A DNA stretch of 53,644 nt from Capniomyces stellatus (Eukaryota; Kickxellomycota; Harpellomycetes; Harpellales; Legeriomycetaceae): contig LUVW01000004.1 in NCBI GenBank assembly GCA_001661515.1, forward strand, positions 76,457 to 130,100. Reading direction: 5' to 3'. The notes beneath the pieces were generated by a model. It did not search any database and was not told where the DNA came from. It worked only from the letters and a program-made list of their open reading frames with translations. Made by a program: the position numbers and the translations under genes. Below, piece by piece: positions 13,156 through 24,964 of the stretch (position 1 is its first letter; each line of letters opens with the position of its first letter).

Positions 13156-14402
13156 TAGGGTATATCGTACGCTTAATAAATGTGCTTGTTGTAGCTAACA
13201 TAAAACTTGTAGTACTGGGCACCTTGTTTGTACTTCAATATAAAAAAAGCTTTAAATATATTATCAAGAAACTTGTATAGTTGGATAAAAAAGAAACAAT
13301 AAAAGGATATAGAAATTTAAGTAAAGTAAAAGGGTGCAACCAAAATAATAATAAAAAGATGCAATCAGGTAGATTAAAGTCACAAATAGGTTTACAAATC
13401 CAATCACTTTGCTACTGACTTTCATGTTACTATAACGCATTACGCTTCTGCTATTTCAACTCAATTTAGTAACTATTAAAAAGTCACAATTTATTTATAG
13501 TTTTTTAAAATAAAATAAAAACCCATCTATACAACTCGATAAAAAATAAAGAAAAAAAGCAACTCTAGTCAATAAAATAAGAAAACTACGATTGAAAACA
13601 TGTTTAGTAAAAATATAACAGCGGTATTTTAGCAAAAATGCGTATATTACACCGGGATTTATATCGCGAATATTAAAAACGGCATGATAGTTTATAAAAC
13701 TATTTAACAGACAACATTTATTTCAGGAAATATTGCAAATACTTATAATAGTAAATAGCTTATAAAGGGTATATTAAATCTGGCTGCCCGTTAATCACTG
13801 TTGTTACTTTATCCCAAAGTAATTGATTTTAATTTAATATACAAATTGATCGGCTTTTGTTTAATCTAATCCCAACTAGTTAATGCTGTTGACCAATCAG
13901 CCAATTCAAAAATGTACATACATTGGTTGGTCAGGTTATTAACAAGTGTGAACAAAAATAATATGATGAGATGGATTTCTCATTTGTGATCTTCATTAAA
14001 AACTGAGGTTTTTTTACCCTCAACTCAAGAGCTTCTGTAAGATGGTTGTACATTTCGATTTTCTACTTGGGCGCTCTGAATGGCGGTAGAGCCAGACAAG
14101 TTATCATTATCAACATTTAATCAAAATCTGCTAGTTCATCGACAAAGTATCCCCATTACATGAATAGGTTACTTCTGTTGGCATACCAGCGTCGTCATAC
14201 TTGTGCTTTCGTATTTATGTATATCATTATTTGTCTTTTGTGACTTCGTTCCATCCACGCATCTCAATTTGGCTGATTTGATTACGATATGTACTTTTTT
14301 AACGAACCGAATTGCTGTTGGTATTATTTAACTAGTCTTGATATATATGCTTTTGGGTCATTGGTTGATGACTACGTTGTTTCATATTGTAAATATTTTA
14401 AA

Positions 14403-14470
14403 ATCAAATTCAACCTCAGATCAAATTCAACCTCAGATCAAATTCAACCCCAGATCAAATTCAATCCCAA
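14403..14470. repeat. 17-bp tandem repeat, four copies
   Basis: Four units of ATCAAATTCAACCTCAG with C/T changes toward the right end, followed by a partial unit and an A-run. Confidence 0.85.
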
Positions 14471-14792
14471 ATCAAAAAAAGACTTTTGAGGCTCGTAAAG
14501 TCGAGATGGTAAAAAAAAAAAAGTACACAATTCCAACAATCAATGAAATATTCTTTTCGAGTTGACTCGGGTAGAATTCGTTTAAAATTCATGAGGCATA
14601 ACAGCCTTATAATAATAAAAAGTAAAGCAGTGCGTCAGATCTGGTATTTAAACATACCAGTTGTTGCTTTGTATTTTGCTGACATGTAAACCCGTAATAT
14701 AACCATCAGAAAGTCAGCATCAATCTTATAACCGTTGTTTACTGACAGCTACAAGTGTGCATTTTATATATATATGTAATGGGGTATCAATA

Positions 14793-15083
14793 CTAAAACT
14801 GATTTTGAATGATCGATATACCCATCAATTTCAAAAAAAATAAAAAAACAGTATTAAAGGTGATTGTACACAAGACACAAAATACAAGATGTGCTGCTAT
14901 TCGAATGTTATATTCTGCTGTACCAGGACAGATTGTGTTTTCAAGCTTAATGACATCATTTTCGGTATTCATGGGAATTTTTAGACACTTTTTTTGGTCT
15001 AAATGGATACGAGTAACTTTAGAAATTAGTGACGAGGGCCAGGCATATAAATGCAGATCGTAAACACCATATTTCTCTTGCAT
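14793..15083 (-). other. Coding-like minus-strand frame, unidentified
   Basis: An open frame includes a cysteine-bearing segment (KKCLKIPMN... and CPGTAEYNIRIAAH) followed by a hydrophobic stretch, LVFCVLCTITFN. A second frame shifted by one base is also open at its 5' end (SENGSFANNSLHITGSDQCK). Downstream, after TTGTAG near 14758, another open piece reads LSVNNGYKIDADFLMVILRV. This could be several exons of a membrane protein or an eroded gene. I could not assemble a single phase-consistent model. Confidence 0.25.
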
Positions 15084-15893
15084 TGATCTGAACCTGTAAT
15101 ATGGAGCGAATTGTTTGCAAAAGATCCATTCTCAGAACTAGCAGGTTTCGGGAGTATCCGGTGATGTCATAAACTCATGCATTTGCACACGATTTGAGCC
15201 GAATTACTCCAACATATCAGTATTTTATATAAGCAACATATTCAAGTTATCTTGCAACTAAATAGTACGGCGATTGCTAAGCGATCCCGTTTGTGGTAAT
15301 TTGAACCATTTTTTATACTCGAGAGGATATATAGGAAGGTAGCAAAAAAAACATTATTTGTACATAGCCTGGGTTATTGCGTTAAATATCATATGGACAT
15401 GCTCAGATGATACACACCAGTCGCACTATAATAAGCAACAAAGATAAAACCAACGTTGACCAGGCTTAATGGTTTGCACATATATCTTTCGATTACTTGT
15501 TGGGTTCGTTCTTGCTGAAGCTATACTTGGAAGAGTGGTTTTTATAGATTTGGCTAGATAGGTATAACGTTTTTAAACAAAAATACTCTAAAATATAGCT
15601 ACGAGTGCCAACAGAACACAAGCTTTGCATTTCTATCAGGCCAAAATTTTGATAAAAACTCAATAATAAAGTGGAAAAGAGTTTGTAAAATACGTCAAGC
15701 TTGGGAACCGAAAGGGTTGAGATTTAAAAATGCATTAAAACCGAAAGTTCCACCAATGAACACGACAAAATATATACCCAAAATTTAGCCATATTTGTAA
15801 AATGGGTTATTGGTATAAAAAGTTGCCATGTCATTCAATGTGTCAAAATAGCTAAAAGGGGTTTAAAAAATAGCCAAAAGGTGTCATAATTTG

Positions 15894-15972
15894 ATCAATG
15901 CCGCTATTTTCTTTTTTTTTCTTTTTTATTGAAACCATTTTCTTTTTTATTGAAATCAATGCCGCTATTTTC
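15894..15972 (-). mobile_element. Poly(A)-tailed mini-insertion with 18-bp direct repeats
   Basis: An identical 18-mer, ATCAATGCCGCTATTTTC, stands at 15894-15911 and 15955-15972. Between them lie 43 bases with two T-run/ATTGAAA blocks. On the minus strand each block reads TTTCAATAAAAAA. Perfect flanking repeats plus an A-rich 3' end are what target-primed reverse transcription leaves behind. The insert is too short to code for anything, so the donor element is unknown. Confidence 0.6.
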
Positions 15973-16559
15973 GTTATTTTGATCCATTTGATTGACCCTA
16001 AAGCTAGTAAAGATACTCACAACAATGATAAAAACTAGTATAAGTCGGCAAGTTGTAGCTTTAGGCGATTTGGTAGGTTGATATTCGATCAATGTGATTA
16101 AATCCAGAGAAGCGATTTGTTTGATTAGCTGGACAGAGCAACAGCAAAAGATCACGGCCCAAATAAATAGCGTTTCATAAGTTGTCAAAGGAAGGAGAAA
16201 CTTCAAATTGGGTGTATATAGATAGTATAGATAGATGAACCTGGGTAACATGTAGAGATTTGCTGACATCAGGGGACCTAAAAGAGCGGTGTAGGCTTAA
16301 TATACACAGCGTTTATCAACGTTGACTTCACAGTAGCTAACTTTTAAATGGTATAGTGATTACAGCATTTGTTTTAGGCATATACACGTAACATACCAAC
16401 CTATTTATATCAGTTTTGGCCAAAGAGTTGCCAAAATAGGAAACAATAAGGCAGAAAAAAAAGATGGTATCAAATTGCGTATTTGGGCGCAAGTTCGTAT
16501 AAACCGAGTGTATACCGTCTAACGATGCAATTGTTGCATTGTTGTACTCGATGATGACA
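15904..16559 (-). CDS. Possible multi-pass ER membrane protein (3' part)
   Basis: Two exons, 16559-16401 and 16240-15904, join in phase across a 160-nt intron (AG/GTTGGT donor, TTACCCAG acceptor) and give about 165 residues to a TAG stop. The 5' exon reads VIIEYNNATIASLDGIHSVY and then a hydrophobic segment. The 3' exon holds two more membrane segments (LFIWAVIFCCCSVQLI and LILVFIIVVSIFTSF) and a hydrophilic tail ending KKEKKRK, which resembles a dilysine ER-retrieval signal. The last residues of that tail come from a small insertion (15912-15954). Upstream exons and the family are not identified. Confidence 0.35.
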
Positions 16560-18071
16560 CTGATGTATTGCCTTTTTTTTTTTGCTAGGGTATCACCATA
16601 GATACCTTTGACATCCTACTGCAGCAAGACCGTTAAATTTGTGCTAATTTAAGAGTGATGCATCGTTGAGTAATGTTTACATAATTGTGTCCTTGATACT
16701 GAATTTATACTGCTACATAGCAATCAGATTATCAATGCGCAGTATGTTGATACATATAAATAATCGTTTCATGATGTTTAAATAGAACTAGCAGTTAAAA
16801 AATCTTTGTTGCCAAGTGATTTTGACAATGTTCTGAAGTTGGCCTAAAAGCGGCTGTTCGCTTTAGATAGTTCTGAAGCGGCGTGTATGTGTGTAGGGGG
16901 TACAAGAGCGGTAAAGGTATATAAATATAATCACCAGAGTAAGAAACAGTTCTTAAAAAAAGGGCGGAGGTTGAGAAAGCAAAAAAACCAGACTTTGCAG
17001 TTAAAATAATACGTAGTTTAAAAAGCCGGATTATCAGCTGGGTTATGTGGGTAAGGTTGAATTGCTGGGATTTAAAATATACAAGTATTTTTCTGAAAAA
17101 TGCCAGGACAATTATTTTTTGTGCCAAGAGCATATGACAAGTTTGCTGACCAATATGAACAAAGACATGGCTTCTTTAGGCTAAAACCACCAACGCAAAC
17201 CAACGATTCGACTGGTTTTAAGTACTAATGAGCCAATGGTATATAAAAATGAAGCTCTAAATAGAAAATTCCTAGAAAGAAAAAAAATTTCTATGCAGAT
17301 TTTTTAAAATTATTGATATTCTATGCAAATTTTGTTTATGACAAGCTTCCAAACAATGAGTTTTCTATTGTAAAATATTTACGTTCAAATAAAAAAGTAG
17401 GGTTTATATAGGATGTGACCAGATAATGACTGGGTGGTGTGGTGTCGACAGAGATAGTCGAAAAGTTGGTAGGATAGCTCGAAAAAATCAAATACTAAAT
17501 AATAAATAATAAATAATAAATTAATATAGAAAATAGAAAATAGAAAATAAAAAATAGAATAATGTTGTGTGGAGTTAGTGAAAAAGAGCTTGGAGTCAAA
17601 GTGTACTCGGGTGGTGGTGAAGACAGTAGGGAAATAAGAGTGTTATTGATAACTAAAGTAAATGCAAATAAAGGCAACAGAGGCAGAACTTGCATACAAA
17701 TAGAGCAGATATAGAGGTGAAGCTAATTAAATCATAAACAAAGTTTTGCATAATTTTATATGAAAGAAAATGGGGCAAGTAGAAATTACGAATTTAATGT
17801 TGGGATTTGCGGAATAAAAATTCAGGTTGAAATAAAAACAAAATAGATAAAAACAGAACAAAAAAGAAATAGTAAATGGTTAACAGTAAAATTAACAAGC
17901 AAAGAAAAAAAAATTTTACAAGCAAAATATAGAGCTTATAATTAACATAGAAGAGATAGGTGGGTGGTAAAGCTTGTTATATACTTTAAAGAAAAAAAAC
18001 AAAAGTTAAATTACAATACAAGGATTAAGTAATCTAAGGAAAGGAATTTTTTTAAACAGAAACAAAAACTT

Positions 18072-19634
18072 ATGAGCACTACACAAAACCAACCAAAACC
18101 TTCTCTACATGGTGTGAAGATCAAAACCCGCAAGGTAAATATAGCAGAATAAAGAAGCCGTCGGGTTGGAGATGATAATAATGAAGATAATAAAAAAGAT
18201 TACGAGAACGTATCATCTAAATTCAAAAGAGGATGATAATTAAATAAATATTTTGCAAAAATAACTTTTGTTTAAATGTAGAGAGTAATTAAATCGCAGG
18301 CTAAATTTGAACCAGAAGGTAAATAGATAGGATAATATACAACTGCAAATTTAGATGAGGTGAATAAAAAAGAAAAAGAGCAAGAGCAAGAGCAAGGGAT
18401 AGAAAAGAAAACATAAAGATTCAGGATTAACAAAAAAAATGAATGGGAATGTGAAATAGCTTTTAGAGATCAGCTTCTAGAGATATTTGAGGGAAAAACA
18501 GCACTTGATTTTGAGGAGATTTCGACAAAGCTAGACACAGCAGGGAAGACACTTGATTATCGTAATTACGGCGAGGCATTTTTTGAGCTTTTAGTGGCAG
18601 GAGGACTTATAGCACCAGGAGGGATTATAGAGTACGATGAGGAATATGGGGAGCTCGAATTTTGTTTGTTCAAGGTGTCAAAGGCAGAAGATCCATTAAC
18701 GGGGGCAAAGGAGTGGGTGTCGTTGATTAGCAAGTTGACGAGAAGATACAAGTACTTGGAGCGTATATTTTCGGAAACCTGCAAAGGGATAGTAGAGTAT
18801 GTGAACAGATACTCAGAGGGCAACAACAAGAAGCTGGCAGCAGGGTTGGGTCTGCTTATGGCAAGAGGTTTGGTAGGGTTTGACGCAGTAAAAGTGTTGC
18901 AAAAGGAGCACTTGACCAAAGACGGACACGCACTTACAGTGTTGACGGGGATAATGAAGGCATATCTGACAGAAAAGAGTTTGGAAAGTATGTTTACGGC
19001 ACTTAAAAAGGCCAAGGCAGACCAGTTGATTGAGTTTTTCCCATTCAACAAGAGACTTGACGAGTACGTTGTTCGCCATTTTGAGGCTGAAGATATGCAC
19101 AGCATCATTGAGTACATGTCAACAAAGAAAACAAACTCGTCACGTGACTTGGTCTTTGAGTCGCTGTTTGAAATCCTTATCAGTGATGATGAAACAGGAA
19201 ATACCTCGATTCCTGATATAGTCAGAACGGGCAAGAAGGCAATGGTCCAAAACAACTTTAATGAAAGCGATATAGTTATTTTGGTTTGGGACGCTATTCT
19301 TGGAAGCATCAAGAAGGGCTCAAAGGCCGAGGTTATTGAGCAGCAAATCACTGCTGAGGTTAGAAAGTATGCCGATGCGCTTTTGCCTTTCACCGACTCT
19401 GCCAAGTCCGAAATGGCGCTTTTGCTGCACTTGCAAAAGTATTTCTACGAGGATGCCAAACTTATGCGCTATTTCTCCCAGATTGTTCGTATTCTATACG
19501 AAGAGGACGTTTTGTCTCAAGATGCCATTCTTTTCTGGGCCAAAAAAGGTGCTCTTTCAGTTGGAAAGTCCACATTCATGAAGCAGATGGATCGTTTTAT
19601 CAACTATCTCGATAACCTTGAAGATTCTGAATAG
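18072..19634 (+). CDS. BZW1: eIF5-mimic protein / BZW family (W2 domain)
   Basis: Three exons, 18072-18134, 18282-18318 and 18460-19634, join in phase and give 424 residues; human BZW1 has 419. Exon 1 encodes MSTTQNQPKPSLHGVKIKTR, matching the family start with its FKTRK motif. The 37-nt exon 2 supplies AKFEPE, and exon 3 starts FRDQLLEIFEG. The next landmarks, LDYRNYGEAFFELLVAGG and LTRRYKYLE, are nearly family consensus. The C-terminal third is a W2 domain (ALLLHLQKYFYEDAKLM, then DAILFWAKKGALSVGKS). Family members mimic the eIF5 C-terminal domain, bind eIF2 and eIF3, and tighten start-codon choice. The gene converges on ARPC4. The symbol is by family; BZW1 and BZW2 split within vertebrates. 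Confidence 0.93.
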
Positions 19635-20050
19635 ATTAGCACTAGTACTAGTGTTGGTATTAGTACTGTTATCGCTTTTATTTTCTTTCTTCTTTTTGCT
19701 TTACTCATATATCTAATTTTCGTTTGCCCACATTATTATCGTGGTTTCTTTTTTTACCTTTCTTTGTTCTCTTTGTCTTGAAAAAGACAAATAAACACCA
19801 CTGAACTTGATTATAGTCAAAATAAACCAAAACAATAACAATGTCACTGGTGTCATTATATTGCTGCCATTAAAACAAGTTAAAGTTGTATTGGAAAGAA
19901 ATCAAGTAAGAAAGTGAGAGTTGAAGTGAATAGGCTTAAATAGCCAAGATAAAGTAAGGTGAATAAATACCAAGAAAGAAAGACTGAAAGTAAGAATACT
20001 GCATCATGTTGGTTTATATTTTGTGACAACCCCTTGTATTCTGTTTGTGC
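19635..20050. other. Convergent 3' intergenic region
   Basis: About 415 bases between the BZW and ARPC4 stop codons, containing both 3' untranslated regions. I see no further gene. Confidence 0.6.
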
Positions 20051-20793
20051 TTAAACAAACTGGTAAAGGTAGCTTTCAGCAACAATTCTGGCTCTTGCGT
20101 TGACGCTGAGCTTCATTTCAGAGATTTCCTTATCCACCTCTTCCATAAATTCGATAATGAAGTCGACAAGTTTGTCTTTAATCATCGTTTCGGTTTGGAA
20201 GTTGGTGATGAGAAAACTGATGTCGTACCCCTTAACGGGAACACGGCGTAAGATGACAAAGTTTTCGGCTCTCATCATGAGAAATCTGGTGAATTTGTGG
20301 CAAAGGATGCGTTCAATATCATCAGCCTGTTTGATTCTTATGCTTAATCGAACCGAGTTTATTGAGCTTTCAATCAGGACCTGTTCGTTTTCGTTTCTTG
20401 AGATAATCACTGGGTTTAGGATTACTTCGGGAGTAGTTCTAGGCACGAGTAGTAAGTATTGATATTAAAATAACCGCTGTTTTCATTTATTAGTACATCG
20501 TTAAAGACCAAGTTTTGGTAATACGGCTAGTACTACCTCGTTCTTACCCTGCTTCTATTTCCGGATAATTATGCTTTTCTGCGATTTGCGAGGAAAAGTT
20601 TTCTAAGCATAGGGATGCTGTTAGGGTAGATCTGACAGCATTCAGATACGGTCTTAGTGTGTTTGACTATAATGATAACGAATACGAATTTTCAATATGC
20701 TCATCACATTTTGTTATCAGAAAAGAACAGCCTGGCTAAACGGTGCTTTCAGGACTACAAAAAATAAAGAAATAATTGTACACCATGTTACCA
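20051..20793 (-). CDS. ARPC4: Arp2/3 complex subunit 4 (ARPC4, p20)
   Basis: Three coding exons: 20793-20791 (the ATG alone), 20666-20548 and 20438-20051. They give 169 residues; human ARPC4 has 168. Exon 2 encodes [20 protein letters not shown] and [19 protein letters not shown]. Exon 3 encodes [52 protein letters not shown] and [20 protein letters not shown], all close to family consensus. ARPC4 forms the core dimer with ARPC2 that holds the Arp2/3 complex together, so it serves branched actin nucleation at endocytic sites. The first intron directly follows the ATG (ATG/GTAACA); a second ATG/GT pair at 20785-20783 is an equally placed alternative. The rest of the model is firm. Confidence 0.93.
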
Positions 20794-21590
20794 TCTTTGA
20801 GCTTGAATTTGAACGAGTATTATATCGAGTGATGTGTGAATGGGAGGGAGTGAAGTTATGTTGCCTTTGTTTATAAATTCAACACCTTTTGTTTTTGCAA
20901 TTCTTTAAAAGTCAAGCCCGTTTTCGATTAGTTTGTGTGTTTTATTGTTGCAGTTTTATTTTATCTCACCTTTTAAAAAGTAGAAAAAAGAAAGTTTCAA
21001 TTTATAAACCTGAGGAGTGGGATCTTAATCTTAGTCGACCAAAAACTGGGTTATATCAGCTTTTAAACTTTCCAAAATTCTTAAAGTCAATGAAACAAGT
21101 TAACCAGGTAAACGAAGGGTGATTTGAAACAAGCTCTCAGGATTGGTGGTGGTTGTTTTATTTTACTAAAATTATATCACAGTTTTCAATAGTAAAATGA
21201 AAATGAAATTGAAAATACAACATAAAACGAAACAATACAGCTAAGGTTTTTATTGTATTTTTTTTAAGAAAACATACATCTTTGGACTACAGTCCATTTC
21301 CATTGAATCTTGATTGGATTTATTAAAAACAAAGTTGATGTTGTTTTCAAACTAAGAGAAATACCAAGAGCGACATTAAACTCCAAAAAGAAAAAAAGGA
21401 ACCAAGTAAAGTAAATTCAAAAAGGACAATTTACATAAAGCAGACAACAGTAAAACTAGTATATAGCCAATGATGAAAATAGCCGATAGTAGTACCATTG
21501 ATACTGCTAATAAGGAGCCAGGGAGAAGGGTAATTTGGTTGGTGACGGTGTAGTGGTAGAGTAGTGGTGGTGGAATATGGTCAAGGAATA
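20794..21590. other. Intergenic between ARPC4 and TFB1
   Basis: About 800 bases, AT-rich. It should carry the ARPC4 promoter and the TFB1 3' region. An open plus-strand frame at 20889-21122 has no family resemblance and is not called. Confidence 0.5.
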
Positions 21591-24120
21591 TCAAGTCAGG
21601 CCAGAAATAGATACATAGTTCAAGTACTCCTTGGAAACAGTATTTATGCTGATATCAACGCGAGCCATAATCTATATGAGTGTGAGCAGGTACGAGATTA
21701 TTGAATGGGTCGTATAGATAAAGTAAAGAGCAAAAAAAAAAAAGGAAAGAAATTAAAAAAGAACAAGGCAAAACAAAATAATGACAACAGAGCAAAAGCG
21801 ATCTTACAGTTACTATCCTTTCAACTTGCTCAACAGGATAGTTGGCGATATGGTCCATAAATTCAGCCAGCTTCTTTTTAAATTCAGAAACAGCCTTATA
21901 AACCTTTACGGCCTTTTCAAACTTGGGCTTTGTGAATGGCGGCTTCATCAGTGCCCAAAAGTGGCGACATAGCTCTGAGCTTTCAGCATACAGTTGCTGT
22001 ATTTTGGGCATAACTGAGTCTGGCAGCAAAGAGTCTACAAGGTAATTATATAAACATGTTATGCATATGCATTGCACATGTAATGCGCAGTTTACGAATA
22101 TGATGTGTTGCTTTGTTACCTAGTGTATTGATATCGCTGTGTTGTCGAGATTTTATGGCTATTGTTTCGCTTAACAAATCCATGACTTTTTCAAAAGTTC
22201 CGCTGCTGGATTGGACCGACAAACATCCGGAAATAGACTCTAGCTCGCGCAAAAGTGCCTCCAGTGTTCTGGTCAACCCACTGCCCTCAACGCCATTTTC
22301 AGAGTCAACGTCCATATAGCACGGTTGAGATTGTAGCGAGTTGTCAAAGTAGCTGTTTGTATCGACCAGATTCAGTGGAAGCCCAGCATCTACTATTTGC
22401 TTGTCCAGGTCGGATATCAAAATGCTTGACTCAATCGTTTTGTCGTTTGTTTGTTGGGATTCGCTTTCATGGCCTGCTGTCTTGTTTAAGTTGGTCGATA
22501 ATTCTATCTGCTTTCTTTTATTGATCGCCTGTAAAACCTGCTCTGAATGTCTGTTGAATCGCCTTATTAACGACAAACTCTCCAAGTCTCGTCCTGGCTG
22601 CATAGTGATATCTGGCTGGTTTCCCGTCTAGAACATATTTGTATATTTGCATATGAATTTGGTTTTATTATACTTTCAAGCGTGTTAATTGCACCAAATT
22701 ACTTATAGTTATATAAACGACTTACTGGTGGGTGGTCCTCTTCAGTCCGGGTCAAGTCAAGAAGCGGAAACAACATCTTTGGCTCTATTTTTCTCCCATT
22801 GTTCAGGTATTCATCCTCTTCAACCATACATTTGTCAAAAATGCTGTCCTTTCCCGCCTTTAGCGCCGAAGAAGTTGCTCTGTTCCTATTAAAAAACTGC
22901 GATGCCAAGAACCGCTTCCAAAACTGCTTTTCTGGCAATTTATGCGGAACGTTTTCCACATATGCCTGCCTCACTATTCAACCCAATTTAAATCCACACA
23001 GTTAGTATTTTCTTCTCAAATTACAGTTAATGGTAAGTATCACATTAATAGCATCACAACCTTGTGGGTATTGCTTGAATATTGCCCGTGCTGTCTCTGG
23101 CGTTATCGTATACTTGAAATTCCCATTATCCTGCATCACTGGTGCCAATTCCAGCCACTCCGAGTCCTCTCCCTTCTTTTGCTTTAGCTGAAATCTATAG
23201 TCTTGCAACAAGTTCTGTTCCAAACACCCACATGCGTACATACACACAACCATACATTTGTATTATTTGCCTCATAATCCCATCTTTATTGGTGGTATAC
23301 ATTAGTAACACACATTAGTAGCATGTATTTTCTTATAGTCTGTGTTCTGTAAAGCCTTACCTGTCTTGTTGCCCAGAAATCCTCCTCAGATACCAGCCCC
23401 GACAACACAAGATTCCTGTGTAGCTGGGCAAGATCCATGTTTGAATTTAGCACCATTTGCCTGATTTTTATGTCTTCATCTGTCACTGTCGTTGTTATCT
23501 TTGTTTTTTTATTGCCCTGGGCGTACTCTCCCTGCTTCCCGCTTTTGCTCTCGCCGCCTCCTATCCCAACCTCTCCCGCCAGACTCCTCTTAATTCCACC
23601 TAAATTCCCCGCTTTAGCTTCATTATTTCCTCCACCCTGACTTTTGCTACTGCCACTCGAATCTTGTCGAAGCGCTTTCTGATTCGCAATCTGCCTGGCC
23701 TGACTTATCTTAATCGCCAATGTGTTTTTAAACGAATCTCGCTCGCTCTTTGCAACATCCTTATTCGCTTCTTTCCATTCAAATGTATAAACTGAATCAG
23801 CCCCCTTTCCGGAATTCAAAGTCAGCCTTAATTTTATCTTTGCCGATTCTTGTGTACTCACCTGTTGACCTATTCGCACACACACACATTAATAAAAAAG
23901 AATTTAGATTTGCTGTTTTTATTGTCCTCGCATCTCTTGAGTATCGCCCCCTTTACATCACCAACTTACTTTTTATATGTGTAAAAGGAAGAACCAATGA
24001 TATTTTTTGGCTGTCATTTAGTATCCATACCATCCTCTGATTTGTGCAATACAATGTTCCCTCCTTTTTGTTCAGTATAGCCGTACTCTTTAGTTCGATT
24101 GACTCTCCTACTTCCCACAT
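21591..24120 (-). CDS. TFB1: TFIIH core subunit p62/Tfb1
   Basis: Seven exons join in phase: 24120-23970, 23869-23361, 23214-23061, 22973-22726, 22627-22120, 22034-21814 and 21671-21591. The product has 623 residues (human p62 548, yeast Tfb1 642). The N-terminal PH domain is clear: LKSTAILNKKEGTLYCTNQR, then MVWILND. BSD domain 1 ends at EEDFWATR (about 213-219), and BSD domain 2 has EKQFWKRFLASQFFNR (about 286-300). Later LIRRFNRHSEQVLQA and ELCRHFWALMKPPFTKPKFE match the p62 C-terminal half. Tfb1 scaffolds core TFIIH in promoter opening and nucleotide excision repair, and its PH domain contacts activators, TFIIE and Rad2/XPG. Exon 3 uses a weaker GTTGTG donor. Between BSD1 and the PH domain is a Gly/Ser/Lys-rich linker. 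The short last exon is the least conserved part. Confidence 0.93.
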
Positions 24121-24371
24121 TTTTCTACTATATGTTTTACTATAACCACCGCGCCGGTAATATCTTGTGTTTACTTTTTTTTTTTATTTCTAAGCTTGAG
24201 CTTGAGTTATAGTTATAGTTTTGTATTGTTGTTTTTATCCAAATTTCCTATCCTGCCACACCCTTGATTATATCTTGTTTCTCTCTCGTCTTTATCCTGA
24301 TGTTCGTTTAAATTAGCAGATATAAAGTATATATTGAACTAACAAGCGTTTGGTGCTTTATTAAACTCACG

Positions 24372-24964
24372 CTACTTGGACATATTTCGCACTCGCCCAA
24401 AACAAACCCACAAGTTTAAAACTTTTTTCTGCCTTGCTTTCCGATTCACTCTCAATAGTTGGAATACAGGAGTTGCTGTCATTGGCCTAAAAACATACCA
24501 GAGCTTCTTTATTGAAGTTTGCCAGACTTCCAATATGTGGTGTTTTTCTTTTCAACCCCATATCTTGAAGGAGCTTTTAGTCAGTAATATTTACCGAGAT
24601 TTAATTTTAATTGTTTTGCACTTTTATTTTGAATGGTGTTTAAAATAAACATCTGTCCACTTGCTGGCAGCATATTGTTTAATTATTCAGGCTTGCCACC
24701 AATTACCTTTTAAATCACAGTTCAACAATAATACTTTTGCTTCAGTTACCAGATATGATTTGCCTACGTTTATTCAAATAAAACCCATAACTGTAATGTT
24801 TTGATTTTGGCAAAAACAACAAACGTATAAGTACTCACAATTCTGCAGCAAGAGTGAAATCTTTATCGGTCCTATTTCTTATACAATGCGAATACGCGCC
24901 TCGCCTTTTACTAGACGCGTCCGTGTATGGGGGATTCAAATAAGGACTTTTCGAATTTTTGTCA
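24372..24964 (-). CDS. Unidentified gene, two candidate 3' exons
   Basis: Exons 24964-24839 and 24486-24372 join in phase (donor TT/GTGAGT, acceptor TTTTTAG) and run to a TAG stop, giving about 79 residues. The first reads DKNSKSPYLNPPYTDASSKR and then NRTDKDFTLAAEL. The second reads PMTATPVFQLLRVNRKARQK and ends NMSK. Codon use is clearly less AT-rich than the flanks. The second exon is open in another frame as well (ANDSNSCIPTIESESESK...), so its frame rests only on phase agreement. The 5' exons are missing; an open frame at 25091-25315 is a candidate. No family recognised. Confidence 0.35.

Larger units (their letters stand above)
12066..18071. other. Gene-poor tract with scattered exon-like pieces
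   Basis: About 6 kb with no confidently identified gene. It includes low-confidence coding-like pieces listed separately (12982-13155, 14793-15083, 15904-16559), a 17-bp tandem repeat and an insertion flanked by direct repeats. An open plus-strand piece at 12572-12676, just after a TTCAG acceptor, reads as a hydrophobic segment starting KLVSLIGLTPPPSV; I could not join it to a neighbour. Confidence 0.35.

Noticed and set aside
14809..15063. Plus-strand 84-codon frame
   Set aside because: Overlaps a minus-strand frame with better coding character; no splice or start support.
18566..19405. 279-codon minus-strand frame opposite the BZW gene
   Set aside because: Antisense shadow: the plus strand matches BZW/5MP over its full length with correct splicing.
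20889..21122. 77-codon plus-strand frame between ARPC4 and TFB1
   Set aside because: AT-rich, no family resemblance, no transcript-like signals.
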